Shown here: one piece after another, positions 8,689 through 19,892 of the stretch
How positions within the stretch are numbered: position 1 is the first letter of the stretch
Layout: every line of letters starts with the position of its first letter
NCBI GenBank assembly: GCA_019022495.1
Contig: JAFEKR010000004.1
Span: forward strand, 1,116,001-1,180,000
Reading direction: 5' to 3'
DNA length: 64,000 nucleotides
Origin: Epichloe hybrida
Taxonomy: Eukaryota; Ascomycota; Sordariomycetes; Hypocreales; Clavicipitaceae
The notes under the pieces: generated by a model
Database searches by the model: none
Told to the model about the DNA's origin: nothing
What the model saw: the letters and a program-made list of their open reading frames with translations, nothing else
Made by a program: the position numbers and the translations under genes

Positions 8689-11600
8689 TTATCCAAACAT
8701 GTTGTCCCGTCTATTAGGAGCCATGGAGTAAGGAGGAGGGGGCAGATTAGATGAAGTTGAGCTTGGCAGCTGCGCGGGGGGGGGCGGCGGTGCAGCTGCA
8801 GGAGTCGTGGCCGATCCAGCTATCTGAGTGACATAGGAAAACATCTTAGTCATGTATTGCTGGATGAAAGATTCTCTGAACTTGTGTTAGCCCACTTCTT
8901 TTTGATGGTCACTAGAGACTCGAGAGGGAACCAGAAACAGAGGTCAAATATGTCAATACGTACGTATAATAGCTGTGATCCGAGTTGTGGGTAGAAACGA
9001 GGTTATGCGCCAGCTCGTGAGCCAACACAACCCACCACCACGTCGCCGCCTCGGCTTTTCCGCTGCTCATGTTGATTTGTGCTGCATGTAGTTGCAAGAA
9101 GAAGCGGAGGTTGCAGAAAATGCTGCCGCCCGTATTAAACGCAATGGTGCCGCCGGACTCGTCATAAAAGATGTGCAGGACCTTCGGCGACAAGGAGTAG
9201 ATGTTTCCGATATCAACCAGTAGTCCTGCAAATGCATTGATCGGACCAATATTGGCAGACAAGAACTTGGCCGCCGAGGTTCGCATATCTTTCGACACAA
9301 ATACCTTCATGTTATTCGAGGCTTCTGCGGCAAATGTGATGTTTTGTGCGGGAGTGCTGTCGCAATATGTTGCCTGTTCCTTCACTACACTGACTTGAGG
9401 CTCAGAAAATACGTGGTCTGATCCATGAGGTCGCGTGGCATTGACAGCATTGAGTAGGTTTTGTTGCACGACAGCTGGGCTGGTCACTCGCCCGTCATCT
9501 TCCTGGGCACGTCCCGAGCTGTTCGGCCGTCCAGTATTCGATGCTTTCGATGTTCCTGCTTGCGGAGGATTGTCGACGAATTGCTCCAGCTGTTTCTTAG
9601 CGTCGTCCTTGTTCTCGTCTTGGCTATCAAATCCCAGTCTGCGGGTGAGGTTGGAAAACAAGCCACCGCCTTTCTTTGATTGTCGTGCATTGTCCATGCC
9701 GGAATCTTCGGGCGAGCTCCAGGAACCGGGCATTGCTGGTTTTGGTTGCTCAGGCGTTTTGGCGACTTGTCTGGCAGCTTCCGCTGCGCTCGGAAGCTCC
9801 CTGATCTTGCTCTCGTCCGAGACTTTTCCCTGCTGCGTCCAAGTCCGTTCCCTGTCGAGAATTCGTTTTTGTTCTTCTTCCAAAGCCTTTCTCCTCTCCT
9901 CCTCCGCAATACGTGCCTCGGCAGCCTTTGCACGCAGAATACGGTCAACGTTGTAGCCGCGAGCACGGAGTCCATATAGATCATGAGTCAGGAATAGTTC
10001 GAAAAAGAGATAGGCCTGTTGGTTGGGTCGGTCCAGCAGCATTTGGCAGACAGCTTGTCCAATCTGATACATGTCAGGGTGGCCATCGTCGGCGACGTAG
10101 AGCACCCACGTGCGTTCCTCGTATGCACCCGCAGCGGATCGTTTCTCCGTATGGGATTGCCGCTGGCCTTTCAGCGTGCGTCTGAGTGCCACGGACCGCA
10201 CCATCTCGGCCCGGAGATTCTTTTCCAGCCATTTAGAGTCATGCTTGATCGCGTCTCGTCGAATCTTGGCATATTCATGCAGGAAGATTTTGGACCTCTC
10301 AACGACATGTTTTCGTAGCTGCTCGGCAGCCTCTTGTCTCGCAGTGTGAGGTCCGATGCGTACATCTTCCTGTACGATGCTGCCCAGTTTATGGCACCAA
10401 GCTGCAGGTAAAAGTCTTCCAACGTGTCTTCTTCAGGCGCGCAAATGAGATGCTCTTTGAACAGGCGATAGCTGATAATATCATCCAGAACAACGATTTG
10501 ACCAGCCGAAGCGAGCTGGTATTGCTTGATCAGGGCTTCGTCCTCATCCAGATCAATCAAGTCTCCCTTGGTCGACGGCGACATTTCTTTGTATGCCAAG
10601 AGGCAAGCCGATGTTTTGAGCTTGCGCCATAACTCTTTGTCACGATGCAGCGTTTTCGAAGATTCAGCCAAGGACTTGAGAAGGTCCATGTATTTTTCGG
10701 GACTCTGGAGCACGCTTAGCAACCTTGCCGGCTCGTTGCACGTCATGTATGCAACTTCCAGCTTTGTAGGCTCGCTCTTTGCTCCACAGTGAAAGAGGAA
10801 GGCATTTGCTTCTTGGCCAAAATCCACAAAATCGAAAATCTCACCGTACGTGGCCGATGTACCCAGGTATGCTCGAGAAGGGCTGATGTGGGACACTTCC
10901 GAGCTGTTCTTGGAGGACCGAGCGAGGCTTGGCCTTGAGACCGGGACTATTGGAGCATCGCGAAGCTTGACCAAGCTATTCTCTCGGACTTCAGTGATTC
11001 GAGAGGCGAAATAGCTGAAGAGAGTGACGGCGGAACGGTGGTCCTGGGGCGGACTTGACAACAATTTGTTTACGCAATCGACCATCGGAGGGTTCCTGGC
11101 GACGCCAAATTTCTACGCGAGATTGTTAATTCGCTTTAAACGGTATTAAAAACAAAAAAAAGAGAGGAAGGGAGGGGGGGAGGGGCCCTCTCGCAAACTT
11201 ACAGGTGCGTGATCGTGAAGGTCTCTTCTGAGAATGTGAAACCCAAGAACGGCGGCCTTCTCATTCGTGAAGCACTTGGACGGTGTCACGAGCTGAGTGC
11301 TTCCTTGCAGTGGCAGGATAGGCTTCTGACTCTCTCTCAATGAAAATGCATCGTAGCGATTCGAATGATGATTTGCAATAAAATATGTCATGGCCGACGT
11401 GCGCAACATGTCGTCCTTTGACGACATCAACTCCACTAATTCAGGGACCGAGGGAAAGCTACGCAGCCCAAGCAAGGACAAGAACTGTGCTTCGGGGCTG
11501 CTGGGGCGAAAACTTCCTGGAGGGCCGGGCCATTGAAGGATGGGTAGTCCGAGAATACGTAGCGAATCTTTGGGCTCAAAAAGCTCTGATACTTTGTACA

Positions 11601-14208
11601 AGGTCTTGGTCCCTTGGGTTGACGCCATGCCCTTGACGCCAGCCTCGGCCGGACAGAAGCGCGACTCTCGCAACCTCTTCAGATCATCCGATGGAATATC
11701 ATTCTGCACTGAAGCGAGATATTTGATGAGTTCTAAATGGCTCCATTTCTTTTGGCTGTCATCTCCAGAGCTGTTGAGCAATCGAGTGAATATGGTTTCC
11801 AGATCAACTGTTTTGCGAACACCGACAGCTACCAAAAATTTCTCCTTGACTTTCTCACACCCTTGAATGACTGGCAAGTCATCAAACAGCTTGACAGAGG
11901 GAAAAAACGAATCGCCAGGTCGTCTCATTCCCAGCTTTGTTGGCATCACAGGGTGGGATTGAACCAGTGACGCCAGCACTGTTTTGTCCTTATTTGAGAT
12001 CGTATCCCAATTTTTGGAGAGATTTGTCAGTACTTGAACCGCGAACTTGGGCGATCGGGTCACGCTCTCGTCTTCCACTCTAGAGTTTGCTGTTTCCAAC
12101 AAGAAGCGGAACCAAGGCAGCACCTCCAGAGGCAGCCAACCTAGCGCTTGAAGCTCAGATGGGCTTGAATTCGTGATGAAAGAAAAGGGGATCGTGGTTG
12201 GGGGTATCGGTACATTAGCCGGTGTGTTGTTGAGGCCGGGGTAGTTTGTAATACTTCCGAGTGCGATGATGTCCCCCGAATCTTCATCGCTCAGTGTTGC
12301 AACAGCAACCTCGAGCAGCGATGTGCGGCTTCCAGGGTCCAACTCACCGCTGAGACTTTTCTTCCCTGCCCAAGAAATGAATTTGATCATCTGAGACTTA
12401 GTCAGAGCCTTTTCTTCAAGCTCCTGTTTGACGTCGGTGACAGTAATATGAGAAACAAGCCCAAAGTCAATGAGTTTCTTCACAAACGGCGCCGTTTTCA
12501 TCTCCTCTGGAACGACAGGAATGCTTTCCACGAAGCCACCGAGCTCGGCTGATTCGAGTCGAACTTGCGTAGTCTGAAGTACACCTTGACTAGAGAAGAT
12601 CTCGATGGAAGCCTTCTTGAAGCATGTCCAAAATGCCTCCTCCATTATCTGACCGACTTGACCACTGGGTGTTGAGTCGCCGAAAGTGAAGGTTTTCAGC
12701 GTGTGAAGAGCTTCCGGCATGTGTTTCTTGATGACACTACTTGAGATCTTCTGGCCGCTCTCAACAGATGATCGGACTCGGCGGCTCAAGTCGTTCATTT
12801 CATTGCTGAAGGCTAACCTTGACACGATTCCGGCAGCTCGCAAAAGCTCAACATTCCAGGTCCTCACCCATCTTGCGTTGAGATCGATGGCTTCTCGTTC
12901 CACGGTTGGGATAATCGATGGGGCGGAGACATGCATACCGGCACCAGTCGTCTGCATGGTAGGGAACCCGATGAAGATGCGTCCACCGGGTTTCTTGTTT
13001 GGTAATACAGAGGCAAAAACATCCGTTACTTTCCTGAAGGCTGTGTGTGTAGCCGAGTGCTCGGAAGCCTCAGCCTCGTCATAAGAAGCAGTGAGGATTG
13101 AGATCTTGGTCGTTCTTGGTGGCGGTTTCTTTGTGGCCCTTTCAAGTTCGGATGCAAACGATGACGAGATCTTGGTTTCTATAGTAGCCGAAGTAGCACT
13201 CAGAAATATTGTAGATGAGCTCATCTTGGTCACATCCTCTGATATTTGCGGCTGTGCTAAATTATCTTCGCTTTGTGCTTTGGGCCGCAACCCAGCTTGG
13301 GAAGCACTTGCTGTTAATCGTGCAAAAAAGGACCGCAGAGAGGGGGCCTCCGTCGAGCCGTACGAGTCGGGGCTTTTGGCTGCTGTGGTCGTCGCCTGCG
13401 GCTTCCATCCAATTATGCTCATGTACGATGCATCTATTTGAGTGCTTGTACGATCTACCCCAATAACCTTCATCAGGCCTTCCTTCGTCCTGGCTTCTAG
13501 ATCCCGGGGCAACGACAGATCCGCGGGTGGTGAAGACTTCTTCTTCAAGGACAGTATTTGGTAATCATCGATCCAAAACTCGATATTTTCTAGCGCCACA
13601 AAGGTCAGACTCGTTGCTAGGAATTGGCTGACGGAAAGAAGGTTCGGCATCGGCGTCGTCGAGTTTCGGTAGTCCAGAACGAATGTCGTATGATGAGTGC
13701 CCTTATCCGCCGGTAATTGCGATTTTTTGGTGAAGAGAGAATTTCCCTTCCAGTAAAATGCCATGGCTTCGTTGCCCGAACTGACAAAGGGTTCTTCGCA
13801 ATCCGCAAAGACGCTGTAGAAACCAACCCCAAAGGCACCAATCTTAGTCTCGTCCGGGTTGCCCTCTGCAATTCGTTTTAGCCTCCCCCAATCCGTCTTT
13901 GTAAAAGGCTGTCCGTCGTTTTGCACGACTAGACGGCGTAATGTGTGGTTCGTGATGACATGTTTCATGAGCTCGGATCTACTCGTTGCATTGGGTAATG
14001 GGACTTGAATGGACGGAATAGTCTCCCATTTTACCGTGACCGTGGTAGCTTGCGCATCGGCGGCATTTTGAATCAGCTCACGAAGGGTAGTCCATTCCCC
14101 AGAGTACCTCGCCAGAACCTTGTCTATCAACGCACGGGTATCGACGGTGACGGCTTCTTCATCCTCGCCATCGCGCAAAGCGGCGGCCCTGAGGCTCGAG
14201 TAGTCCAT
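8689..14208 (-). CDS. Giant GHKL-type ATPase of the DUF3684/NOV family with C-terminal HELAH motif; carries a one-base frameshift
   Basis: Exons 14208-11203, 11112-8964 and 8875-8689 (introns 90 and 88 bp) would give about 1,780 residues. The N-terminus is a Hsp90/sacsin-like ATP-binding fold: RELIQNAADA (residues 42-52, the Bergerat N-box with Glu44 and Asn48), NDGQPF (97-102) and GAFGVGFYS (124-132). A long middle region follows, then an Arg/Glu-rich coiled coil (AEEERRKALEEEQKRILDRE), then a conserved C-terminal block holding HELAHNLVSTH at about 9019-8987 and a proline-rich tail. The reading frame shifts by one base at about 10393: QLGA is read in one frame and KLGSIVQEDVRIGPH in the next, with no GT-AG intron to explain it. 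Function of the fungal family is unknown; plant NO VEIN and animal sacsin share the ATPase type. The break may be a sequencing error or a real lesion. Confidence 0.85.
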
Positions 14209-15142
14209 TTCGAATGTGTGGCGATTTCGATCAAGATGCGCCAAGATTTACCGCATTGCAAGTTTCAGGAAAGGTCGTTTGTCGATGGGGATTCGGAGCT
14301 ATCGTCAGACGGGGTTGATCCTTATTGATACGTGTTGTTATGTATGGTGGCTGGCTGGCTGGCTTGTGGCAAAAGTATCGGCTAGGCTGAAGATGGGTCT
14401 ACAAAGAATACGCCATCGCCACAATCTAGCGACCGAAAGAGAAGAGAGAAAGAGAAAGGCTAAGGACAGAAGGTCGTGGAATTAGGAAGAAAGGACGACG
14501 CCGGACTAACAAGACAAGGAGAGATGACAGGGCTCGTTTGTTGGATGAATCGACCAAAACGAAACAGGCAGATATGAAGTTGGATAGTACGATACGGAGG
14601 CAAGCACGTATTAAGCACGTCGTCGTCGTCGAGGGTCCATGCGGCGTCGCCCCACAAGTGGGCCTGTGAAGTCCAACTTGACGCATCACGATTCACCACG
14701 AGGTTTGTTGCCATCTCATTCACGGATAGTGCATCTTTTTGCCCTCAACCAGCACCACCGGTCTGTGGTAATTATGTCTACGATCTACACGTTCCGGGAA
14801 TAAAAGTTGTGGCGGCGGCATCCGGTGCAGAATCCTGGACGACAACGGGGGAGGGGGACGGGATATACACACGGGCTGCGTACTTGTGCAAGTACAATAT
14901 TCATGTTGAGCGACGTATTTTGTGTATTTGAAAGGACCACAGAGGTCTCCATCACATGCGAGGATAATGCTCGACTCGGACATGGTTTGTCAATAGAACC
15001 ATGACGTCGGGGATAGTTCGCAGCATCAGGTGTGAAGAAAAGTGCCATGGCAAAGAAAGCCCTGTTCCACCCGACCTATCAAGCGTGCAGGGCGATTGAT
15101 GTAATCCAACATGAGCGAGGGTATCGTCACTGTCCACTCCCA
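14209..15142. other. Intergenic region between the giant ATPase and the MMTAG2-type gene
   Basis: Promoter of the gene at 14208 and 3' region of the gene ending at 15143. A short (TGGC)n-like run occurs at about 14350-14366. No coding potential was recognised. Confidence 0.3.
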
Positions 15143-15904
15143 TCAGTCGCCGCAATTTGGTCGTGGGCTCAAGCCACGCTCGCGGCCATGGTTTCTTTTC
15201 AGTTCACGGCGGCCCTCTTCCCTCTCCTCTCTGCGGTCCTCATCCCTCTCCTCTCGCCGCCTCTCCCTTCTCTGTGGACTACGGCTCCGGCCCAGATGCC
15301 TGTCCGAGTGGTGCCGTTTTCCATCCTGTCTCTCGTCTGGCCGGTGCCGTCTATACGTATCCCTGCTCCGAGATCCATGTCCTGACTCCTTCTCGCGACT
15401 CCTCCGTCGATGCCTGCTCTCTCCTCCTTCCCGACTTCTGCTCCTGTGTCTCCGCCTCTCTCTCTTCTCGGAATCATCATGTTTTCGCGACTTGGTGCTC
15501 TTACGGGTCTGTTCCCGGTTGCTCCCTTCGTCTGATGGCCCTCTGCTCACGGGTCCCACGTCCCGCTGCTTGCATACCTCGACTGCATTCGCACCACTTG
15601 TGTTCCGCACCGGCACGGGCATTCCCAATGTGCGCGCCATGGCATCCTCCTCGGCCTCTTTGATCTTCTTCAGTTCCTCCTTTCTTTGGCGCGCGTGTCG
15701 CTGCTCATCCGTCTCGTTTGGATCAGACGGCCCGTCGGCCTTGGCGTACCAATTCAGGTCTTTGCCCTTTTGCCAGCGGCCGACGGGGGCTTTGAGGCTG
15801 TGGCCGAGATAGTTTTCGCGGTGGGACGAGTTGGCGACTTCGTCCCAGGAGAAGTTTACGCCGCCGCGGGACCCGGTCTTTCGGATAGTGGAGAGCAGGT
15901 CCAT
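15143..15904 (-). CDS. MMTAG2-type nuclear protein with RS-rich tail
   Basis: A single exon encodes 253 residues. Residues 1-50 match the Mmtag/kinase-phosphorylation domain known from human MMTAG2 (C1orf35): FSWDEVANSSHRENYLGHS followed by APVGRWQKGKDLNWYAK. A short coiled stretch (RKEELKKIKEAEEDAMART) then leads into a long Arg/Ser/Glu/His-rich tail with many RS, SR and RRR tracts, as in splicing-related proteins. The family function is not established; an RNA-processing or nuclear speckle role is inferred from composition only. The ATG at 15904 begins the conserved MDLLSTIRKTG segment, so the start is secure. It is divergent from MED6, with only 233 bp between the two starts, so they may share a promoter. 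Confidence 0.85.
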   Translation of the reverse strand: MDLLSTIRKTGSRGGVNFSWDEVANSSHRENYLGHSLKAPVGRWQKGKDLNWYAKADGPSDPNETDEQRHARQRKEELKKIKEAEEDAMARTLGMPVPVRNTSGANAVEVCKQRDVGPVSRGPSDEGSNREQTRKSTKSRKHDDSEKRERRRHRSRSREGGESRHRRRSREKESGHGSRSRDTYRRHRPDERQDGKRHHSDRHLGRSRSPQRRERRREERDEDRREEREEGRRELKRNHGRERGLSPRPNCGD

Positions 15905-16137
15905 TGCGGGGGGCTTATAAATAAGTTTTTTTTTTGGTGTCGCAACCGGTGAGGTGATGTGATGTTGTAGGTTGGTGAGGAGACAAAAGGTTCGTTCGAG
16001 AGCAGCATCGTGACTTGAAGATCCACTTCTGCCACTTGCTAGCTAGCCCTGTGCCCCCCTCCCCAAAAAAAAAACGTCCGCAAGCCAAACCCCCTCAACT
16101 CGCAATTCCACAACATCTTCTGCTGGACCGCACACAA

Positions 16138-17179
16138 ATGGCCAGCCCCAATGATCCGCCTCTGGATGAGATCCAATGGCGATCTCCTCAGACGCTCGCC
16201 TCCATGGGCGGCCTGCACTCCAACACGATCCTCTTCTACTTCGCCGAGTCGCCCTTTTTCGAACGCACCTCCAACAACGCCGTCATCATGAGCCAAGCCA
16301 TGAACAACATGTCCATGTACCACTACATCCAGACGCGCGAAGCCTTCGAGGGCCGCCTAAAGACCATGTCCGGTCTGGAATTCATCGTCGGCGAAGAACC
16401 CGCCGAGACAGGCCCAGGTATGGGCACAGGCGTATGGGTGATTCGGAAGCAGACGCGCAGAAAGCAGCAGTACCAGGAGGACGATGAGATCACGGTGCAC
16501 GCGTCGTTCTTTGTGGTCGGCGAAAACATCTACATGGCGCCGACGTTGGCGGACATTCTGGCGTCAAGAATCGTACGGGGGTTCCTTTTCTATGGCACCC
16601 TCCCTCCCTTCCGCTCCTTCACGTGAAAACACAAGAAGAAAACAAAGTTCCTTCGCTAACAAAGGCCCCCCCCCAAAGATGACGATATCATCAGCCATAG
16701 CAAAGGCCCTTCCCGCCGCAGAAAGCATACGCAAATGGCGCCCCTCAACAGGCCACGTCTACCACGTCCCTGCCAACAACCAGCCACAGCCTTCCAAGGC
16801 GCAGGAGTCCAAGGAGGGCACACCCTTGCCCGAAGGCGCGAGCAGACAGGCCCCCAAGAACGACGAGGTGTCGCTGGAGCGCTCCGCAGAGGAGGCCTTC
16901 ATGGTGCACATGCGCCACGGGGGCGAGTACATTGACGAGAATCCCATCACCGGACGCCCGGGCGAGTTCCACCTTTCGTCGACGGGGAGGAAAGCCGTGC
17001 CGGTTCCGAAAAAGGGTCCCGAGACGGGCATCGGCGCCATGAACGGCCCTGCTGTGAATGCCAAGGCGGATGGGAAGAAGGATGGAAAGGGGCCCAAGAC
17101 GCCCAGGTCGGCCACGACGCCGAGGTTGAAGAGGAAGAAGAACAAGATGAGTGCTGCGAATACGCCTGTCGCGTCGTAG
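16138..17179 (+). CDS. MED6: Mediator complex subunit 6
   Basis: Exons 16138-16572 and 16679-17179 (intron 106 bp, gtacgg...cccaaag) encode 311 residues. MED6 is a head-module subunit of Mediator, the bridge between activators and RNA polymerase II. Typical segments are visible: DEIQWRSPQTLASMGGLHSN, ILFYFAESPFFERTSNNAV, GLEFIVGEEP, VWVIRKQTRRK and ASFFVVGENIYMAPTLADIL. The C-terminal half is basic and low in complexity (KGPKTPRSATTPRLKRKKNK). The acceptor CAAAG at 16678 is chosen because it keeps frame and yields a plausible ASRI-MTISSAIAKALPAAES junction; a CTAAC branch-like site precedes it. It is transcribed divergently from the MMTAG2-type gene and converges on the aldehyde dehydrogenase. 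Confidence 0.93.
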
Positions 17180-17654
17180 TTGGTGTTGTGGTTTGGGACT
17201 TGGCGTCTTAGATACCCTTGCGTGTGTTTCTTTTATTTCTACAATGCCAGTATTATTATGTGGTGTTGCCTTGTTCTGTCCAGTTACGTACAATGGCTCA
17301 AGATAGGTAAGTAACATGCATTTCGCCGCTTAATCCTCCTCCACGTATTTCTGCCTTTCACTCTTCTTAGGGGATCATCGTGCTAGTAGGAGAGAAATCC
17401 CGCCAATCACTTGGCCCAGTTTGCTTCATGGTGCGTGCAGCAGACATTTTATTCTCCATAATGCATGTTTGCGTGGCACAAAGAGACAAGACGGATCTCA
17501 CGTACAAAGTAACGCGTTGTGAGTGACACAATTTTGCACAGTTTTTTCCAGCTTTCATAGCCGGGCATGTTCCTAAAAGATACAGTCAAGGTTTCCCCCT
17601 CCCCCATCAAAACAATGGAATGACACGAGCAAGCCTCGGATAAGACGCCCTCCC
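17180..17654. other. Convergent gap between MED6 and the aldehyde dehydrogenase
   Basis: Presumed 3' regions of both genes. No feature of note was found. Confidence 0.3.
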
Positions 17655-19312
17655 TCATTTCCTCTTGACAATCTCGAGCAGATCCGACACGGACCAACCC
17701 TTCCACCTCAGCAGGGCAAAGAAGAGCACCGCAACAAGCGACTTGGTCAGCAGACCGCTGAGGCTGAAGACGTCGTTGCCATTTCTATCAAACGGGACGC
17801 TGCTCCGGGCGCCCGTGGCCTTGATCATGGCGACGGCCTTCCTGTCCGAGTAGGGGGCGTAGCGGACCTTGAGCAGCAGCTCCATCCAGCCGGGGACGTT
17901 GACGACGGTCCTCAGGTGGGTGAACTCCTTGAAGCCATAGGGGCCGTGGTAGGCGCCCATGCCGGAGCCGCCGACGCCGCCAAAGGGGGCATCCTTGACC
18001 ATCATGTGCAGAATGGCGTCGTTGAAGGTGACGCCGCCCGAGTTGGTCTGGCGCAGAATCTTATGCTTCTCTTGCTCCGAGGAGGTGAAGCCGTAGAGGG
18101 CGAGGGGGTGATCGTGCTCGGCGGTGTAGGAAATGGCCTGGTCGAGCGTGGCGTCGAGGATGGGCAGGATGGGGCCGAAGAGCTCCTCGGAGAGCAGCGG
18201 GTCCGAGGGAGTGACGCCGTCAACAATGGTGGGCGCGAAGAAGCGGTTCTCGGGGTTGCGGTCGCCGCCGTAGACGATGTTGCCCTGCGTGTTCTCGAGG
18301 AGGCTGTCGAGGCGCCGGAAGTGTCTGTCATTGACGATGCGCGTGGCGTAGGCGGGCTGGCCGGACTGGCCGGACCGGTACTGGTCAAAGTATTTGGTGA
18401 GGGCGGCGATGAACTTCTGCTTGATCGAGGGGTCGACGAAGACGTGGTTGACGCCGACGCAGATCTGGCCGGCGTTCATGAACTTGGCGTTGGCGATTCT
18501 CTTGGCCGCCAGGTCAATGTCGGCCGAGGGGGTGACGATGGCGGGGCCACGGCCGCCCAGCTCGAGCGTCACCGTGGTCAGGTTGGGCGCGGCCTTGGCG
18601 TAGATGATTTTGCCGACGGCCGTGGATCCCGTGAAGAAGATGTGATGCCACTTCTGCTCGAGGATGTAGTTCATCTCCTTGGGCCCGGCCGTGACGACGC
18701 GGATGGCGCTCTGGTCGAGATACTTGGGGACAATCTCGGCGATGAGGCGCTCCGAGGCCGGGGCCAGCTCGCTGGGCTTGAGGACGGCGGTGCAGCCGGC
18801 CGCGATGGCGCAGATCATGGGCTCGAATGTCTCCATGAAGGGGTAGTTTCAGGCCGAGATGATGAGGGACACGCCCTTGGGCTCCTTGCGGATGCGGGCG
18901 CCGCCAAAGAGGTTGAAGGGGTCTGTCCGCCGGGGCTTCTCATCCTTGGTCCACTCCTTGATGTGGGCGAGGGCCTCGAGACAGGCGTTCTGGATGCCGG
19001 CCACGTCGACGGGGAGAGTCTCCTGTCGGTGCTTGTTGAGATCGGCACTGAGGGCCTGGACGATGCGCTCGCGGTTGTCCTCGAGCATCCACCATGTTTT
19101 GCGGAGCTGCTTGATACGCCATTCGAGGTTTTTGGTGCGGTGGGAGCGGAAGGTGGCGGTGACGGTTTTGATGGCCTGGCGAGTTGGATTGATTAGTTTG
19201 GTGGGCAATGCGGACGATTGCGAGGAATGAAGGAGAGAGAAGGCTGCTTTGTGCCTGCTTTGTGCCTGAAGCTTACCTCGTCGACCTGGGCTTCCGAGCT
19301 GTACGACGACAT
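17655..19312 (-). pseudogene. ALDH3-type (fatty) aldehyde dehydrogenase with a premature TGA in the WNYP motif
   Basis: Exons 19312-19277 and 19175-17655 (intron 101 bp, gtaagc...gccag) give 518 codons. The only defect is TGA at 18851-18849, codon 121, where the family has the Trp of the WNYP motif: the sequence reads GVSLIISA-stop-NYPFMETFEP in one unbroken frame. Everything else is intact: FFTGSTAVGK (NAD-binding turn), general-base Glu217 in TLELGG, nucleophile Cys251 in NAGQICVG, and a C-terminal hydrophobic segment (LTKSLVAVLFFALLRW) that would anchor the protein in ER or peroxisome membrane, as in fungal fatty-aldehyde dehydrogenases. The normal enzyme oxidises long-chain aldehydes to acids with NAD(P). 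A single G-to-A change explains the stop. Recent inactivation, strain polymorphism or base-call error are all possible, since no other decay is seen. Confidence 0.85.
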
Positions 19313-19892
19313 GGCGACGGACGATGTCCTTTTTCTCCTCTTTCTGTTCTCTCTCCTTTTGCGGGCGGACTAGGCGTTCGGTGTCTGAGCACGCGTTGCG
19401 TTTTTTCTTGTTCTCTGATGAAAATTGAGAAGATGAGATACTAGGAACGAGATGGGAATACGGGTGATGAATGAATGCGTCTTCACACGTGCATGATGGT
19501 GATGCGCCACCCGACCCTGTCCCCATGTCACCGGCCGTGAAAGGATGCCTCGGCAGCTCCATTCCCGGGGGGGAGGGCGGCTTAGAGTTGTCCCGGCCCC
19601 GCACACGGACTGCAAGTGACTTATTTTGAATTCCTGCTCCACCTTTTCCTACAAGCTGCTCCTACCACCATCGCAACAGCATCTGGTGCAACGTGACGAT
19701 GGACTCGACGATCGAGTCGTTCCTAAGCTGTGCTGAAGGAAAACCTAGTCTTGACGTATTCCAATGACGGTGACGTGGTCCTAGTTGTCTTGATCAAGTG
19801 CAAGAGCTTCAGGAAAAGAAACACATAACAAGCCTGGACATCAAAACGAGCACAATGAGAAAACTGACCGAGGAAGGAAGTCTTCCCGACAG
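19313..19892. other. Upstream region of the aldehyde dehydrogenase
   Basis: Probable promoter of the ALDH gene. No distinct element or gene was recognised. Confidence 0.3.

Noticed and set aside
8761..8800. Possible second frameshift at the poly-G run in the tail of the giant ATPase
   Set aside because: Recounting the nine G residues keeps the frame and yields a Pro-rich tail ending NRRDNMFG-stop.
18849..18851. RIP as the cause of the ALDH stop
   Set aside because: The change is CpC to TpC on the plus strand, not CpA to TpA, and the rest of the gene shows no load of C-to-T changes.
17916..19196. Plus-strand open frame of 426 codons
   Set aside because: It lies antisense to the ALDH coding exon and its Gly/Val/Asp-rich translation is the usual shadow of a GC-rich gene.
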